From Catellatospora sp. TT07R-123 (GTDB lineage: Bacteria; Actinomycetota; Actinomycetes; Mycobacteriales; Micromonosporaceae), in NCBI RefSeq assembly GCF_018327705.1, contig NZ_BNEM01000002.1:2046001-2110000 (forward strand): a stretch of DNA of 64,000 nucleotides. The letters run 5' to 3'. Each line of letters begins with the position of its first letter. Positions within the stretch are counted from its first letter, which is position 1. The position numbers were made by a program, and so were the translations under genes. Under the pieces are notes generated by a model. The model saw only the letters and a list, made by a program, of their open reading frames with translations. It ran no database searches and had not been told where the DNA came from. Positions 10,601 through 17,500 of the stretch are shown one piece after another.

Positions 10601-10988
10601 GGACCTTGGCCCGGTCCACCACGCTGACCTGCGCCTTGCCCACCTTGGCCGCCTTCGCGTCCGCCTTGGCGGGCACGCGCAGCTCGACCGGCAGCCCGGC
10701 CGCCCGGCCGCGGCCCTGCGCCAGGTCCACCGTCGCGGTCGCCGCGGCGGGCCACGCCGCCGGCTTCAGCACGCGCACCGCGGTGCCCTGCGACAGGTCC
10801 TTGGGCCGGGGCGCGGCGCCGACCGCCGTGCCCCGGATCGAATCCGTGCGCTGGGTCGTCAGCGCCGCCGCAGCAGCCGGCGACGAAACCGCCGGAGCCA
10901 GGGCGAGCACCGCCACGGTGGTGACGGCGCTGACGGCGATCCGCAGTGCGGCGCGCACCGGCGCCACATGTCGGAACGCTGGTCTCAT
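4644..10988 (-). CDS. Secreted RHS/YD-repeat protein, polymorphic-toxin-like
   Basis: 2,114 residues from ATG 10988, behind GAGGAGAAC. An in-frame start at 11171 exists but has no comparable site. Residues 1-45 form a signal peptide ending near PAAAAAL. An N-terminal beta-rich region of about 600 residues resembles the SpvB/TcdB-type start of actinobacterial RHS exoproteins. Many YD repeats follow, such as YDALGRITQ, YDNLGRKTAEF and YTYDPVTGL. The RHS-associated core ends with GFVGGEVDPTG and YDSTLGRFISVDP near residue 1807, then DPSGL near 1840. The last 275 residues lie past the core and are the expected variable tip; they include GWEWATGNGPKDR and GTATVEFEVTNN. I cannot assign an activity. 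The architecture is that of contact or exported polymorphic toxins, but a wall-associated structural role is also possible. Confidence 0.88.
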   Translation of the reverse strand: MRPAFRHVAPVRAALRIAVSAVTTVAVLALAPAVSSPAAAAALTTQRTDSIRGTAVGAAPRPKDLSQGTAVRVLKPAAWPAAATATVDLAQGRGRAAGLPVELRVPAKADAKAAKVGKAQVSVVDRAKVPAPLRDAMVLRVGRADGVSTPGRATVSVDYTGFAGKYGAGWSSRLRLYALPDCSVTTPDAPGCAPVPLASVNDAKTGTVTADATVRSAAAGGTMLALAAGSSGSDGDYGATNLQASSSWSAGGSTGDFSWTYPLRSPPSLGGPKPSMSLAYSSSAVDGRSETSNNQPTWVGEGFDYWPGYVERRYKPCASDKGSGANNTTDSGDQCWGTDNAVISLNGRSNELIRDDAAGTWRLKNDDGSKVERLNNTVNGDNDNEYWKVTTPDGNQYFFGLNRLPGYTGTAPANKTTGSVWTAPVAGNHTGEPCHASGFVASFCNQAWRWNLDYVVDLHGNSMSLFYASETNKYGRNLSSSDVVSYVRGGTLDHIDYGTDRRSGTDTENTSTAAPMRIAFGTADRCLSSCATHDQAHWPDVPWDLECTGTSCANKYSPTFWSTKRLASVTAKVWDAAGAQYRDVESWTLTHNFPDPGDGTRAGLWLESVAHTGLAAGSAVSGGSVSMPDVNFDWIQLPNRVDTATDGKPAMNWMRMGTIWTDTGGKVDIRYTGPDCVAGSHMPASPQTNTMRCYPVLEEQPDKSIKTEYFHKYLVTSVTQADLVGGSPDVVTSYEYVGGAAWRHTDDDGLTKDNLRTWSDFRGYSQVNTRVGDPGSGIESLSESIFFRGMHDDLNGSGSKRSVTLPALDLNGDGDTTDTADASAVNDEDRFSGMVRLSTVYDGTEAQPVSATASQPWQGAVTASRNMGQTTATARATGMTATWSAIKVAAGGWRVTRQNTVMDGYGMVTQLEDLGDVAVTGDEKCTKTTYNRSTGLNLLSLAGQTEIYALTCDKNPQSEADVIQLTRASFDGQAYGSAPTKGETTRTERAKSWTSAGGPVWLIVATEAFDAYGRGVDATDARGNHTLTAYTPASGGPVTRITTTNPNTWSSYQDLEPAWGSVTAKVDVNSRRTDISYDALGRITQVWLPNHLKATYPAQPSSQFAYLVRNSGGPTAVTTQKLNAASAYVNTYALFDGLLRPRQSQSPSQAAGNVGTIFSETKYDALGRESVVSTHFDASVQPSTTLFTILDWQPKTLTLKQYDRADRAVVEIMKSAGAEISRTTTTYGGDRVSVVPPAGGTALTRLTDAAGHTVEQREYHDPADVGSGTRALYDLTTYHYNGKGQKDSVTDNANTTWSYQFDLLGRQTGMHDPDKGDSSAEFNDAGDLLSTTDSRGAKLAYSYDNLGRKTAEFVGSTSGTKLASWAYDPAGGKGQLASASRWTGTDEYKVKVRGYTPTYQSTGEDFVIPASQTGLAGTYTITRTYKVDGSPAAVTYPNVGSLGAETVTYTYDPVTGLAEQLQTNVPGFGQYVANTDYTAYGELSFTQYQLTGGSWVQRSFTYDDATRRLTRAQTVRQTAPQAVADVNYAFDAFGNITKIADQSTADTQCFAYDGAQRVTDAWTPSSGSCTDAKSAAALGGPAAYWQSWTFDAVGDRKTQTLHASAGDTTATYTYPATAAQPHAVGSVATTGPGVNRTDSYGYDSTGNTTSRPGQTLAWDEEGRLNRVSAAGTGTEIASYLYTADGARLIASDATTTTLYLPDHEVRRNKSTGTVTATRYYSWGGQAIASVSTGAPLTWLVSDNQGTQQIAIASGNQAVTQRRQDPYGNARGANPAWPNSKGFVGGEVDPTGLTHLGAREYDSTLGRFISVDPVFDFAVTQSWTGYGYAGNSPVTQSDPSGLCWLCDVGKETFARAWIAGVETIGHPVANAMNKIDNFGQKVAPVIDGVTEVLGGPADLAWDAVQQTNTAVMGTPSDPSAFRLGWEWATGNGPKDRTLTDDNRFTQTLQQHQHVQATRQLIADRINSGDLKAGQSDTNKYSLADPASEALNKLVSDFTSNSSAAFLGSYQLKYTVKAVDEQAGTATVEFEVTNNSTINSATHTSPVLGGYGPWWRKRIEPELNENFGETGPGSKKTQTIRWTETISLKNPKPPAPAPSPVDYISRMFRNRWIWFM

Positions 10989-11323
10989 GACGTTCTCCTC
11001 AATCGATGATCGATCCACATAGGACATACGTTGGCGAGCAGGCGGCACCGGAGCGCCCACGTCCGCGGCGTGGGCGCCCTGATGCGACACCGGTGGAAGA
11101 TCCCTGCGGCGAGCGCCGCACGGAGGAACCGCACTGCCCCGGCGACCGCGCGTGGCGCCGTTCAGTGGCAACAGCGTGCCAAGCCGGCACCCGGCCTGTC
11201 AGCGGGGAAGCGGTGACAGCAACGTGTCTGAGCGCAACGTGTCCGGCGCCCGGCCCGGTCGGCGGGCATGCGAAAAGGCACCCGCCGCGCAGGTCGCGCG
11301 GCGGGTGCCTCTGCTGTTCGGGA
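10989..11323. other. 335-bp gap upstream of the RHS gene
   Basis: Holds the RHS leader, including a 9-bp hairpin at 11053-11077, an ATCGATGATCGAT stretch close to the start codon, a direct repeat GCAACGTGTC near 11220-11250, and the GDPD terminator at its right end. I see no gene or recognisable riboswitch. Confidence 0.5.
11276..11310 (-). terminator. Rho-independent terminator of the GDPD gene
   Basis: A 15-bp perfect stem (arms 11276-11290 and 11296-11310, loop AGGTC). Read on the minus strand it is followed by TTTT, which marks it as a terminator for the gene ending at 11324. Confidence 0.85.
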
Positions 11324-12424
11324 TCAGGCGGCCAGCGAGCGGGCCAGCACGCCGAGGTCGGCGTTGTCGGTGAAGAAGCCGTCGACCCCGGCCGCGATGT
11401 AGGCGGCCAGCTCGTCCAGCAGGCGGCCGTACTCGGTGGGGACGGTGCCGTTGCGCAGGTTCACCGGCAGGAACTGGTTCTCGGCCCGGAACGTGTACGG
11501 GTGCACCTTCAGCCCGGCCTGGTGCGCGTCGGCGATCAGCGGGGTGGGCGCGCCCAGCGACCCGTCGGCCAGCCGCGCGATCACCATCGTCTTCTCCGGC
11601 CCGATGCCCTGCACGAACGTGGCCAGCTCAGCCAGGCCCGCCGGGGACAGGTAGTCGGCGTACGGGCGCGGGTCGTTGAACGGGGTGCCCGCCCCGGCCA
11701 GGAACACCAGCGGCGCCTTGACCCGGAACTCGCTGCGCAGGCGGCGCAGGTTGGCCGCCTCGAACGACTGCACGAACACCGGCGCGTCGCGGCGGTCCAG
11801 CCCGTGCCGGCGCAGCGCCGCCACCAGCGGGCCCTCCAGCGCCAGCCCGATCCCGGCGAAGTACGTCGGGTGCTTGGTCTCCGGGTAGACGCCGATCTCG
11901 CGGCGCAGCTCGCGCGACAGGCGCTCGCGCAGCTCCAGGACCTCCGTGAAGGTCGGCACCTCGAACAGGCCGTTGTAGACCGTGTTGCGCTGGCGCACCG
12001 CGGGCAGCCGCTCGACCGCGCGCAGCGTCTTCAGCTCGGCCAGGGTGAAGTCCTCGGTGAACCAGCCGGTGACGCTGAGCCCGTCGACGGTCTTGGTGGT
12101 GCGGCGGGCGGTGAACTCCGGGCGCGACGCGACGTCGGTGGTGCCGGAGATCTCGTTCTCGTGCCGGGCCACCAGCACACCGTCGGCGGTGCTGACCAGG
12201 TCGGGCTCGATGAAGTCGGCACCCATGCGGGCGGCCAGCTCGTACGAGGCGAGCGTGTGCTCGGGCCGGTAGCCGCTGGCGCCGCGGTGGCCGACCACGA
12301 GCGGGCGGCGCGACGACGGGCGCGGACGGTCGTCGTCGTCGGCCCAGGCGGGCACCCCGATCAGCGCGGGGGCGGCCACCGCCGCGCCGAGCGCCCCGGC
12401 CGCGAACAGTTCCCGGCGGTCCAT
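11324..12424 (-). CDS. Exported glycerophosphodiester phosphodiesterase
   Basis: 366 residues. Hydrolyses deacylated phospholipids to glycerol-3-phosphate and an alcohol. The N-terminus MDRRELFAAGALGAAVAAP is a Tat-type signal (twin arginine, moderately hydrophobic, then AWA). The catalytic core begins VVGHRGASGYRPEHT, followed by FIEPDL and ARHE, giving the family's two histidines and acidic metal ligands. The C-terminus keeps VDGFFTDNAD. Length fits the GlpQ group rather than the short cytoplasmic UgpQ group. It stands alone between mltG copy 1 and the RHS gene and has its own terminator. It may scavenge phosphate or glycerol, or remodel wall teichoic-type polymers; the substrate cannot be read from sequence. 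Confidence 0.92.
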   Translation of the reverse strand: MDRRELFAAGALGAAVAAPALIGVPAWADDDDRPRPSSRRPLVVGHRGASGYRPEHTLASYELAARMGADFIEPDLVSTADGVLVARHENEISGTTDVASRPEFTARRTTKTVDGLSVTGWFTEDFTLAELKTLRAVERLPAVRQRNTVYNGLFEVPTFTEVLELRERLSRELRREIGVYPETKHPTYFAGIGLALEGPLVAALRRHGLDRRDAPVFVQSFEAANLRRLRSEFRVKAPLVFLAGAGTPFNDPRPYADYLSPAGLAELATFVQGIGPEKTMVIARLADGSLGAPTPLIADAHQAGLKVHPYTFRAENQFLPVNLRNGTVPTEYGRLLDELAAYIAAGVDGFFTDNADLGVLARSLAA

Positions 12425-12539
12425 TCTCTTGCACCTCCACAGGCGGGCTGCATGTCGAGGTGAGTCCAGGCGACCCGGGCGGCGCGCCAGCGGCGCCCGG
12501 GTGACCTACCGGACAACACGGCGAGACTTCTCGCCGCCG

Positions 12540-13787
12540 TCAGCCGCAGTTCGCGCTCGTGGTGAGCACGTGGTTGGCGCAGGACTGCTTCAGGATCGCC
12601 CGGAAGCCCGCGTCGTCGACGGCGTACCCCATGGTGCCCTGCTGGTCGACGGTGATGAAGAAGATCTCCTCGGTCTTGGGCGGGTCCATCGCGCCCTTGA
12701 GCGCCGTCTCCCCCGGGTTGCTGATCGGCCCGAGCGGCATCCCGTCCACGATGTAGGTGTTGTACGGGTTGTGCTTGTCCCTGATCTCGCTCTGCTTGAT
12801 CTTGTTCGAGTTCTTCGGGTCCTTGCCCTGCAGCTTCAGCCAGTAGTTGATGGCGCTGTCGACGCCGAGGCAGTGGCACACCGAGTACTTGCCCGCGTAG
12901 ACCCGGTTGTAGAGCACCCGCGCGACCCGGCCCATGTCCTTCTCGAACGCCGACTCGGCCTGGGCGACCGACGCCGCGATCAGCGCCTCGTACGGCGAGA
13001 TCCGCCGCTCCTCGTGCACCCGGTCCACGAAGTCGAGCCGGTCGGCGACCTCCAGGAACTTCTTCACCATCAGCCGCAGCGCGTCGCGGGCGGTGACGTT
13101 GGGCGGGAACTCGTAGCGCGCCGGGAACAGGAACCCCTCCAGCGCACCGGCGGTCTTCAGCGCCGACGGCCGCTTGTCCTGCCGCTCGAACCACTCGGCG
13201 GGCACGCCCAGCGCGACCGGGTCCTTCGCGGCGGCGACGAAGTCGGCCTTCGGGATGCCGAGCTGCTTCGACAGCAGCGCGAAGATCTCGACGGTGACCA
13301 TGCCCTCGGTGATGAGGATGCCGTTGACGACCCGGTTGGCCTTGTCCAGCAGCGCCAGCACCGCGTCGGTGCCGCTGAGGTGCGCGTGCAGCTTGTAGAC
13401 GCCGGGACCGATGGTCATCGCGCTCGGGTTGCGCTCCCAGGCGTCGAGGAACGCCTGCTCGCTCTTGACCACGTCGGCGGCCTTCAGCGCGCGGGCCATG
13501 TCACCGCCCGAGGAGCCTTCCTTGATCTCGACGGTGACCTCGGCCGACTGCGCCTCGGTGGCGTAGTCGGGCACCGCGAACAGGTCCCGCACCTTGGTGT
13601 ATCCGATCCAGCCGCCCACGCCCAGGCCCGCCAGCAGGACCAGCGCCAGCAGCAGGGCCAGCTTCGACCTGCCGCGACCGGAGCGGGAGCGTTCCGGGCG
13701 GCGGCCCGACCGTCCGGAGCGGTGACTGCGGATCGGCCGCCGCCGCTGCTGCTCCGCCTGGATCTCGGCGAACAGGTCCTCGCTCAT
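12540..13787 (-). CDS. mltG: Endolytic murein transglycosylase, MltG-like copy 1
   Basis: 415 residues. MltG cuts nascent peptidoglycan strands at the outer membrane face and so limits chain length. Residues 1-40 are Arg/Ser-rich and cytoplasmic; a single membrane segment spans about 42-65 (LALLLALVLLAGLGVGGW). The YceG domain follows. The catalytic glutamate is in IAASVAQAES (E278), with the downstream LGVDSAINYW and NPYNTYIVDGMPLGPISNPG motifs intact, so activity is likely. Unusual features are a CHC pair before LGVDS and two cysteines near the C-terminus (C-x10-C), shared in form with copies 2 and 3. It is separated from aroE by 260 bases that include a perfect 50-bp palindrome, so it may have its own promoter. 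Confidence 0.93.
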   Translation of the reverse strand: MSEDLFAEIQAEQQRRRPIRSHRSGRSGRRPERSRSGRGRSKLALLLALVLLAGLGVGGWIGYTKVRDLFAVPDYATEAQSAEVTVEIKEGSSGGDMARALKAADVVKSEQAFLDAWERNPSAMTIGPGVYKLHAHLSGTDAVLALLDKANRVVNGILITEGMVTVEIFALLSKQLGIPKADFVAAAKDPVALGVPAEWFERQDKRPSALKTAGALEGFLFPARYEFPPNVTARDALRLMVKKFLEVADRLDFVDRVHEERRISPYEALIAASVAQAESAFEKDMGRVARVLYNRVYAGKYSVCHCLGVDSAINYWLKLQGKDPKNSNKIKQSEIRDKHNPYNTYIVDGMPLGPISNPGETALKGAMDPPKTEEIFFITVDQQGTMGYAVDDAGFRAILKQSCANHVLTTSANCG

Positions 13788-13966
13788 CGCAGTGCCTCTC
13801 CGGCTCCGGCCGGGGCTGCTGAGCCGAGGGTCCGGCCGACGCCCCTGGTGTCGTCGACTGGCACAGGCTACCCAGGCTCACCCGAACGTGGTGTCCCCAT
13901 CGGACAAGCGGCGCCCGGCCGCCCCGTTGTCACGCGGCCCGGCCGCGGCGGCGACACCAGGCCGCT

Positions 13967-14016
13967 GCGGTTCACACGTGTGGTGGTGTGGCCACACCAC
14001 CACACGTGTGAACCGC
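13967..14016. repeat. Perfect 50-bp palindrome with no loop
   Basis: Arms 13967-13991 and 13992-14016 are exact reverse complements; the left arm starts GCGGTTCACACGTGTGG and the centre is GTGG|CCAC. It lies in the gap between the aroE stop (14048) and the mltG copy 1 start (13787), both minus strand. It could be a terminator, an operator or a cruciform. It contains two CACACGTGTG decamers, themselves palindromic. Confidence 0.9.
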
Positions 14017-14047
14017 GCGCAACAGGTCAGTGCGGGACCGCCGGAGG

Positions 14048-14869
14048 TCAGGTGCGGGACCGCCAGGCGGCCAGTAGGGCCTCGCGCATCGGCGCGGCCG
14101 GGGCGGCGACGCCGGTGAACTGCTCGAACTGACCCAGCGCCTGGGCCCAGAGCAGGTCGAGGCCGGAGACGATGCCGCAGCCGGCCCGCTGCGCCGTGGC
14201 GGCCAGCGGCGTCGGCCACGGGTGGTAGAGCGCGTCGAACAGCACCGTGCTGGCGCGCCACGGCACGTCGAGGCCGTCGGCGACGCCCTTGGGCACGGTC
14301 GAGATGACCACGTCGGCGGACGCGCACTCTTCGGCGCGGTCCCAGCCCGCGCCGGCCAGCGCGACGCCGAGCCGCTCGGCGACCGGGCGCAACTCGTCGA
14401 CCGCCTCGGGGCGGCGGGCGTACACGACGACCCGGTCCGCGCCGAGCTGGGCGGCCGCCGCGACGGCCGCGCGGGCGGTGCCGCCCGCGCCGAGCACGGC
14501 GACCTCCGCGACGGCGTCGACCCCGGCTTCACGCAGCGAGGCGACCATGCCGGGCACGTCGGTGTTGTCGGCCCGCCAGCCGCCGCCGGGCAGCCGGACC
14601 AGGGTGTTCGTGACGCCCAGGGCGGCGGCCACCGGCCGCACCTCGGTCGCCACGGTCAGGCCGACCTCCTTGAGCGGCATGGTCAGCGACAGCCCGGCCC
14701 ACTCCGGGCCGAGGCCCGACACCAGGTCGGGCAGCTCGGCCTCAGCGCACTCGATCGCCGTGTACGACCAGCCGGTCAGCCCCGCCGCCGCATATCCCGC
14801 GTTGTGCAGGACGGGCGACAGCGAGTGGCCGACCGGCTTACCGAGCACGGCGGCCCGGTGCTGGATCAC
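14048..14869 (-). CDS. aroE: Shikimate 5-dehydrogenase
   Basis: Reduces 3-dehydroshikimate to shikimate with NADPH. About 273 residues from GTG 14869, which overlaps the mltG copy 2 stop as GTGA; a GTG three codons earlier is the alternative. Substrate-binding residues are in GHSLSPVLHNAGY and LTMPLKE (the catalytic lysine), with the partner aspartate in NTDVPGM. The NADP fold has VLGAGGTARAAV. The C-terminus has GLDLLWAQALGQFEQFTG. It is translationally coupled to the transglycosylase upstream, as in other actinobacteria. Confidence 0.94.
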   Translation of the reverse strand: MIQHRAAVLGKPVGHSLSPVLHNAGYAAAGLTGWSYTAIECAEAELPDLVSGLGPEWAGLSLTMPLKEVGLTVATEVRPVAAALGVTNTLVRLPGGGWRADNTDVPGMVASLREAGVDAVAEVAVLGAGGTARAAVAAAAQLGADRVVVYARRPEAVDELRPVAERLGVALAGAGWDRAEECASADVVISTVPKGVADGLDVPWRASTVLFDALYHPWPTPLAATAQRAGCGIVSGLDLLWAQALGQFEQFTGVAAPAAPMREALLAAWRSRT

Positions 14870-16125
14870 TGGTGGCACGACCCGCCCGACAGCACACCGT
14901 TCTGGCACGCCTTGCTGATGTTGGTCAGGTGCTGCTGCCAGGTGGTCGCCCAGCCCATGGTGCCCTTCTGGTCGATCGTCATGAAGTACATGTAGCTGTT
15001 CTTCGGCGGATCCATCGCACCCTTGATGGCGATTTCACCCGGATTGCTGATCGGGCCGAGCGGCATGCCGGAGAAGTCGAAGGTGTTGTACGGGTCCTTC
15101 CGGTTGTGCTGCTCGGAGGCCACGATGTCGTTGGAGTCCTTCGGCAGCTTGCCCGACAGGCGCAGCCAGTAGTTCACCGCGCTGTCGATCTGCAGGCAGT
15201 TGCACGGGAACTTGTCGGTGTAGACCCGGTTGTAGAGCACCCGGGCGACCGGGGCCATGTCACCCATGTTCACCGACTCGGCCTGGGCGATCGACGCGGC
15301 GATCAGCGCCTCGTACGGGGAGATGCCGCGGTCTGCCTGGACCTTGTCGACGAAGCCCATCTTCGTGGTGATGTCGAGGAACTTCTGCACCATGATCTGG
15401 AGCGCGCTCTTGGCGGTCACGTTCGGCGGGAACTCGTACGTCGCCGGGAACAGGAACCCGTCGATGGCGCCCTTGGTGCCCAGCGCCGACTTCTTGCCGT
15501 CCTTGCGGTTGAACCACCAGTCCGGCACGCCCAGCGCGACCGGGTCCTTGGCCGCGGTCACGAAGTCGGCGGCCGGGATGCCCAGGCCCTTGGACAGCAG
15601 GTCGAAGATCTCGAGGCTGATCTTGCCCTCAGGGATGGTGATGCCCTTGACGATGCGGTTCTTCGTGTCGAGCAGCATCGTGATCGCGTCGGCCGCGGAC
15701 AGCTGCACGCGCAGCTTGTAGAAGCCGGGCTGGATGCCCTTGGCCTTCGGGTTGGCCTCCCAGGCCTCGATGAACGCCTGCTCGCTCTTGATGACGTCCT
15801 TGGTCTTGAGCGCCTTGGCCATGTCCAGGCCCAGCCACTTGGGCTTGATCTCGATCGTCACCTCGGCCGAGTTCGACGCGGAGGCGTAGTCGGGGGTGAC
15901 GAAGTACGACTTGATCTTGTCGTAGCCGAGGTAGGCTCCGCCGCCCAGGATGCCCAGCAGGACGACCGACATCAGCAGCGCCATCCAGGACCGGCCGCGT
16001 CCGCGCTTCTTCTTCTTTTTCTTCTTGCGGCGCGGGTCGCGGGGGGAGTCGTCGACGGCGTGCCGACGACGCCGCCGGTCGCGGTCAGGATGTTCGTCGA
16101 ACGACAGGAACAGCTCGTCCGTCAT
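14866..16125 (-). CDS. mltG: Endolytic murein transglycosylase, MltG-like copy 2
   Basis: 419 residues from ATG 16125 behind GAGAGG. The cytoplasmic N-terminus is strongly basic, with seven lysines in a row (RRKKKKKKKRGRGR), then one membrane segment (about 47-70). The YceG domain shows the catalytic glutamate in IAASIAQAES (E283), LQIDSAVNYW, and YNTFDFSGMPLGPISNPG, so it looks active. Like copy 1 it has a CNC pair and a C-terminal C-x9-C pair. Its direct coupling to aroE suggests that this copy keeps the ancestral mltG position. It follows copy 3 after a 157-base gap. Confidence 0.93.
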   Translation of the reverse strand: MTDELFLSFDEHPDRDRRRRRHAVDDSPRDPRRKKKKKKKRGRGRSWMALLMSVVLLGILGGGAYLGYDKIKSYFVTPDYASASNSAEVTIEIKPKWLGLDMAKALKTKDVIKSEQAFIEAWEANPKAKGIQPGFYKLRVQLSAADAITMLLDTKNRIVKGITIPEGKISLEIFDLLSKGLGIPAADFVTAAKDPVALGVPDWWFNRKDGKKSALGTKGAIDGFLFPATYEFPPNVTAKSALQIMVQKFLDITTKMGFVDKVQADRGISPYEALIAASIAQAESVNMGDMAPVARVLYNRVYTDKFPCNCLQIDSAVNYWLRLSGKLPKDSNDIVASEQHNRKDPYNTFDFSGMPLGPISNPGEIAIKGAMDPPKNSYMYFMTIDQKGTMGWATTWQQHLTNISKACQNGVLSGGSCHQ

Positions 16126-16282
16126 CTGAACGCCTCTCGTGTACGGGTGCGCCAACGGCGGCTACGTTACACGCGAAGTTTTCTTGGAGCGCCATGCGCA
16201 CGGACTGAAAATGCCCTGGCCGCAGGTACGTTCTACGCAAATTCGGACGAGACGGCTGGCGCTGCGACGGCGTGGAGCCGGG

Positions 16283-17500
16283 TCAGCACGAGCTGTGCTT
16301 GAGGACGCCGCTCTTCACGGCCTTGTCGTTGTCCTCGCAGAACTGCTCGAACGACTTCGAGAAAGCCGAATGGCCCTCCTTGTCGATCGCGACGAAGTAG
16401 TACCAGTCGCCCTTCGGCGGATCCATGGCCCCCTCCAGGGCGGCCTTGCCCGGATTGTTGATCGGGGTGGGGATCATGCCTTCGGCGTTGCGGCCGTACG
16501 GGTTCTTCGGGTCGTTGAGCTCCTCGATGCTCAGCTCCCGGGACGCCTTCGGATCCTTGCCCTTGAGCTCGCGGGCGTAGTTGACCGTCACGTCGAACTG
16601 GAAGCAGGCGCAGGTCAGGTCCTCGGTGCGCTTGTACACCCGGTTGTAGGCCACCCGGGCGACCTTGCCGAGGTCGTCGGCGTTGCCGGCCTCGGCCTGG
16701 GCCAGGCTCGCCACGATCAGCGCCTCGTACGGCGTGATCCCGCCGAGGTCCGCCTGCACCCGGTCGGCGTAGTTGATCTCGCCGGTGACGGTCAGGAAGG
16801 TGTTGACCATCGTGCGCAGGATGGTCTCGGCGTCGGCGTCGGGCGCGAAGTCGTAGGTCTCCGGGAACAGGAAGCCCTCGATCGACGGCGGATACTTCTT
16901 CTTGTCGCTGCGGGTGAACCACCAGTCCGGCACGCCCAGCGCGATCGGGTCCTTCGCCGCCTCGGCGAACTTCTCCGCCGGGATCTTCGTCTTCTGCTCC
17001 AGCAGCTCGTAGACGCGGAAGGTGCTCAGCCCCTCGGGGATGGTCACACCGTTGACCACCCGGTTCTTCGGGTCGAGCATCATCTTCAGCGCGTCGTCGG
17101 CGCTCAGGTGCGTACGCAGCGTGTAGTGGCCGGGCTGGATGCGCAGCGCGTCGGGGTTGCGCGCCCCCGCCTCGACGAACGCCTTCTCGCTCTTGACGAC
17201 GTCGGCCTCTTTCAGCGACCGCGCGATGTCGGCCGTGGTGTCCCCGGCCTTGACCTGCACGGCGACCGCCCTGCCGTGGGCGGCGGTGCGGTAGTCGGGG
17301 GTGACGAAAGCGTCAGTGATCTTGTTGTATCCGAACCAGCCCGCCGCACCCAGGCCGACCAGCAGCAGCACCGTCATGGCCAGCGCCAGCAGCGTGTGCC
17401 GCAGGCTGCGCCGCCGCCGCTTGCGCTGCTTGCGGCGCCCCTGCCGGGTGCCGTCCCCGTTGTGGTCGTCGTCGAACGCGAGGTCCAGTTCGTCGATCAT
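16283..17500 (-). CDS. mltG: Endolytic murein transglycosylase, MltG-like copy 3 (divergent)
   Basis: 405 residues from ATG 17500, overlapping the ruvX stop as ATGA, with GAGCAGG before it. N-terminal basic tract, one membrane segment (about 44-68), then a YceG domain. The catalytic glutamate is kept in IVASLAQAEA (E270). Two surrounding motifs have drifted: FQFDVTVNYAR replaces L-x-x-DSA-x-NYW, and GMIPTPINNPG replaces GMPLGPISNPG. A CAC pair and a C-terminal cysteine pair are present. It is more acidic in the extracellular part than the other copies. It sits directly after ruvX, the usual mltG location, so copies 1-3 look like tandem duplicates with this one specialising. Confidence 0.92.
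   Translation of the reverse strand: MIDELDLAFDDDHNGDGTRQGRRKQRKRRRRSLRHTLLALAMTVLLLVGLGAAGWFGYNKITDAFVTPDYRTAAHGRAVAVQVKAGDTTADIARSLKEADVVKSEKAFVEAGARNPDALRIQPGHYTLRTHLSADDALKMMLDPKNRVVNGVTIPEGLSTFRVYELLEQKTKIPAEKFAEAAKDPIALGVPDWWFTRSDKKKYPPSIEGFLFPETYDFAPDADAETILRTMVNTFLTVTGEINYADRVQADLGGITPYEALIVASLAQAEAGNADDLGKVARVAYNRVYKRTEDLTCACFQFDVTVNYARELKGKDPKASRELSIEELNDPKNPYGRNAEGMIPTPINNPGKAALEGAMDPPKGDWYYFVAIDKEGHSAFSKSFEQFCEDNDKAVKSGVLKHSSC

Noticed and set aside
4152-11009. A very long open frame on the plus strand opposite the RHS gene
   Set aside because: It is antisense to a gene with clear domains; high-GC codon bias keeps this frame open. Its composition (Arg, Val, Gly, Ala with simple runs) matches no protein.
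10989-11275. Possible c-di-AMP type riboswitch in the RHS leader
   Set aside because: On the strand that matters I see only one short hairpin and none of the conserved riboswitch boxes.
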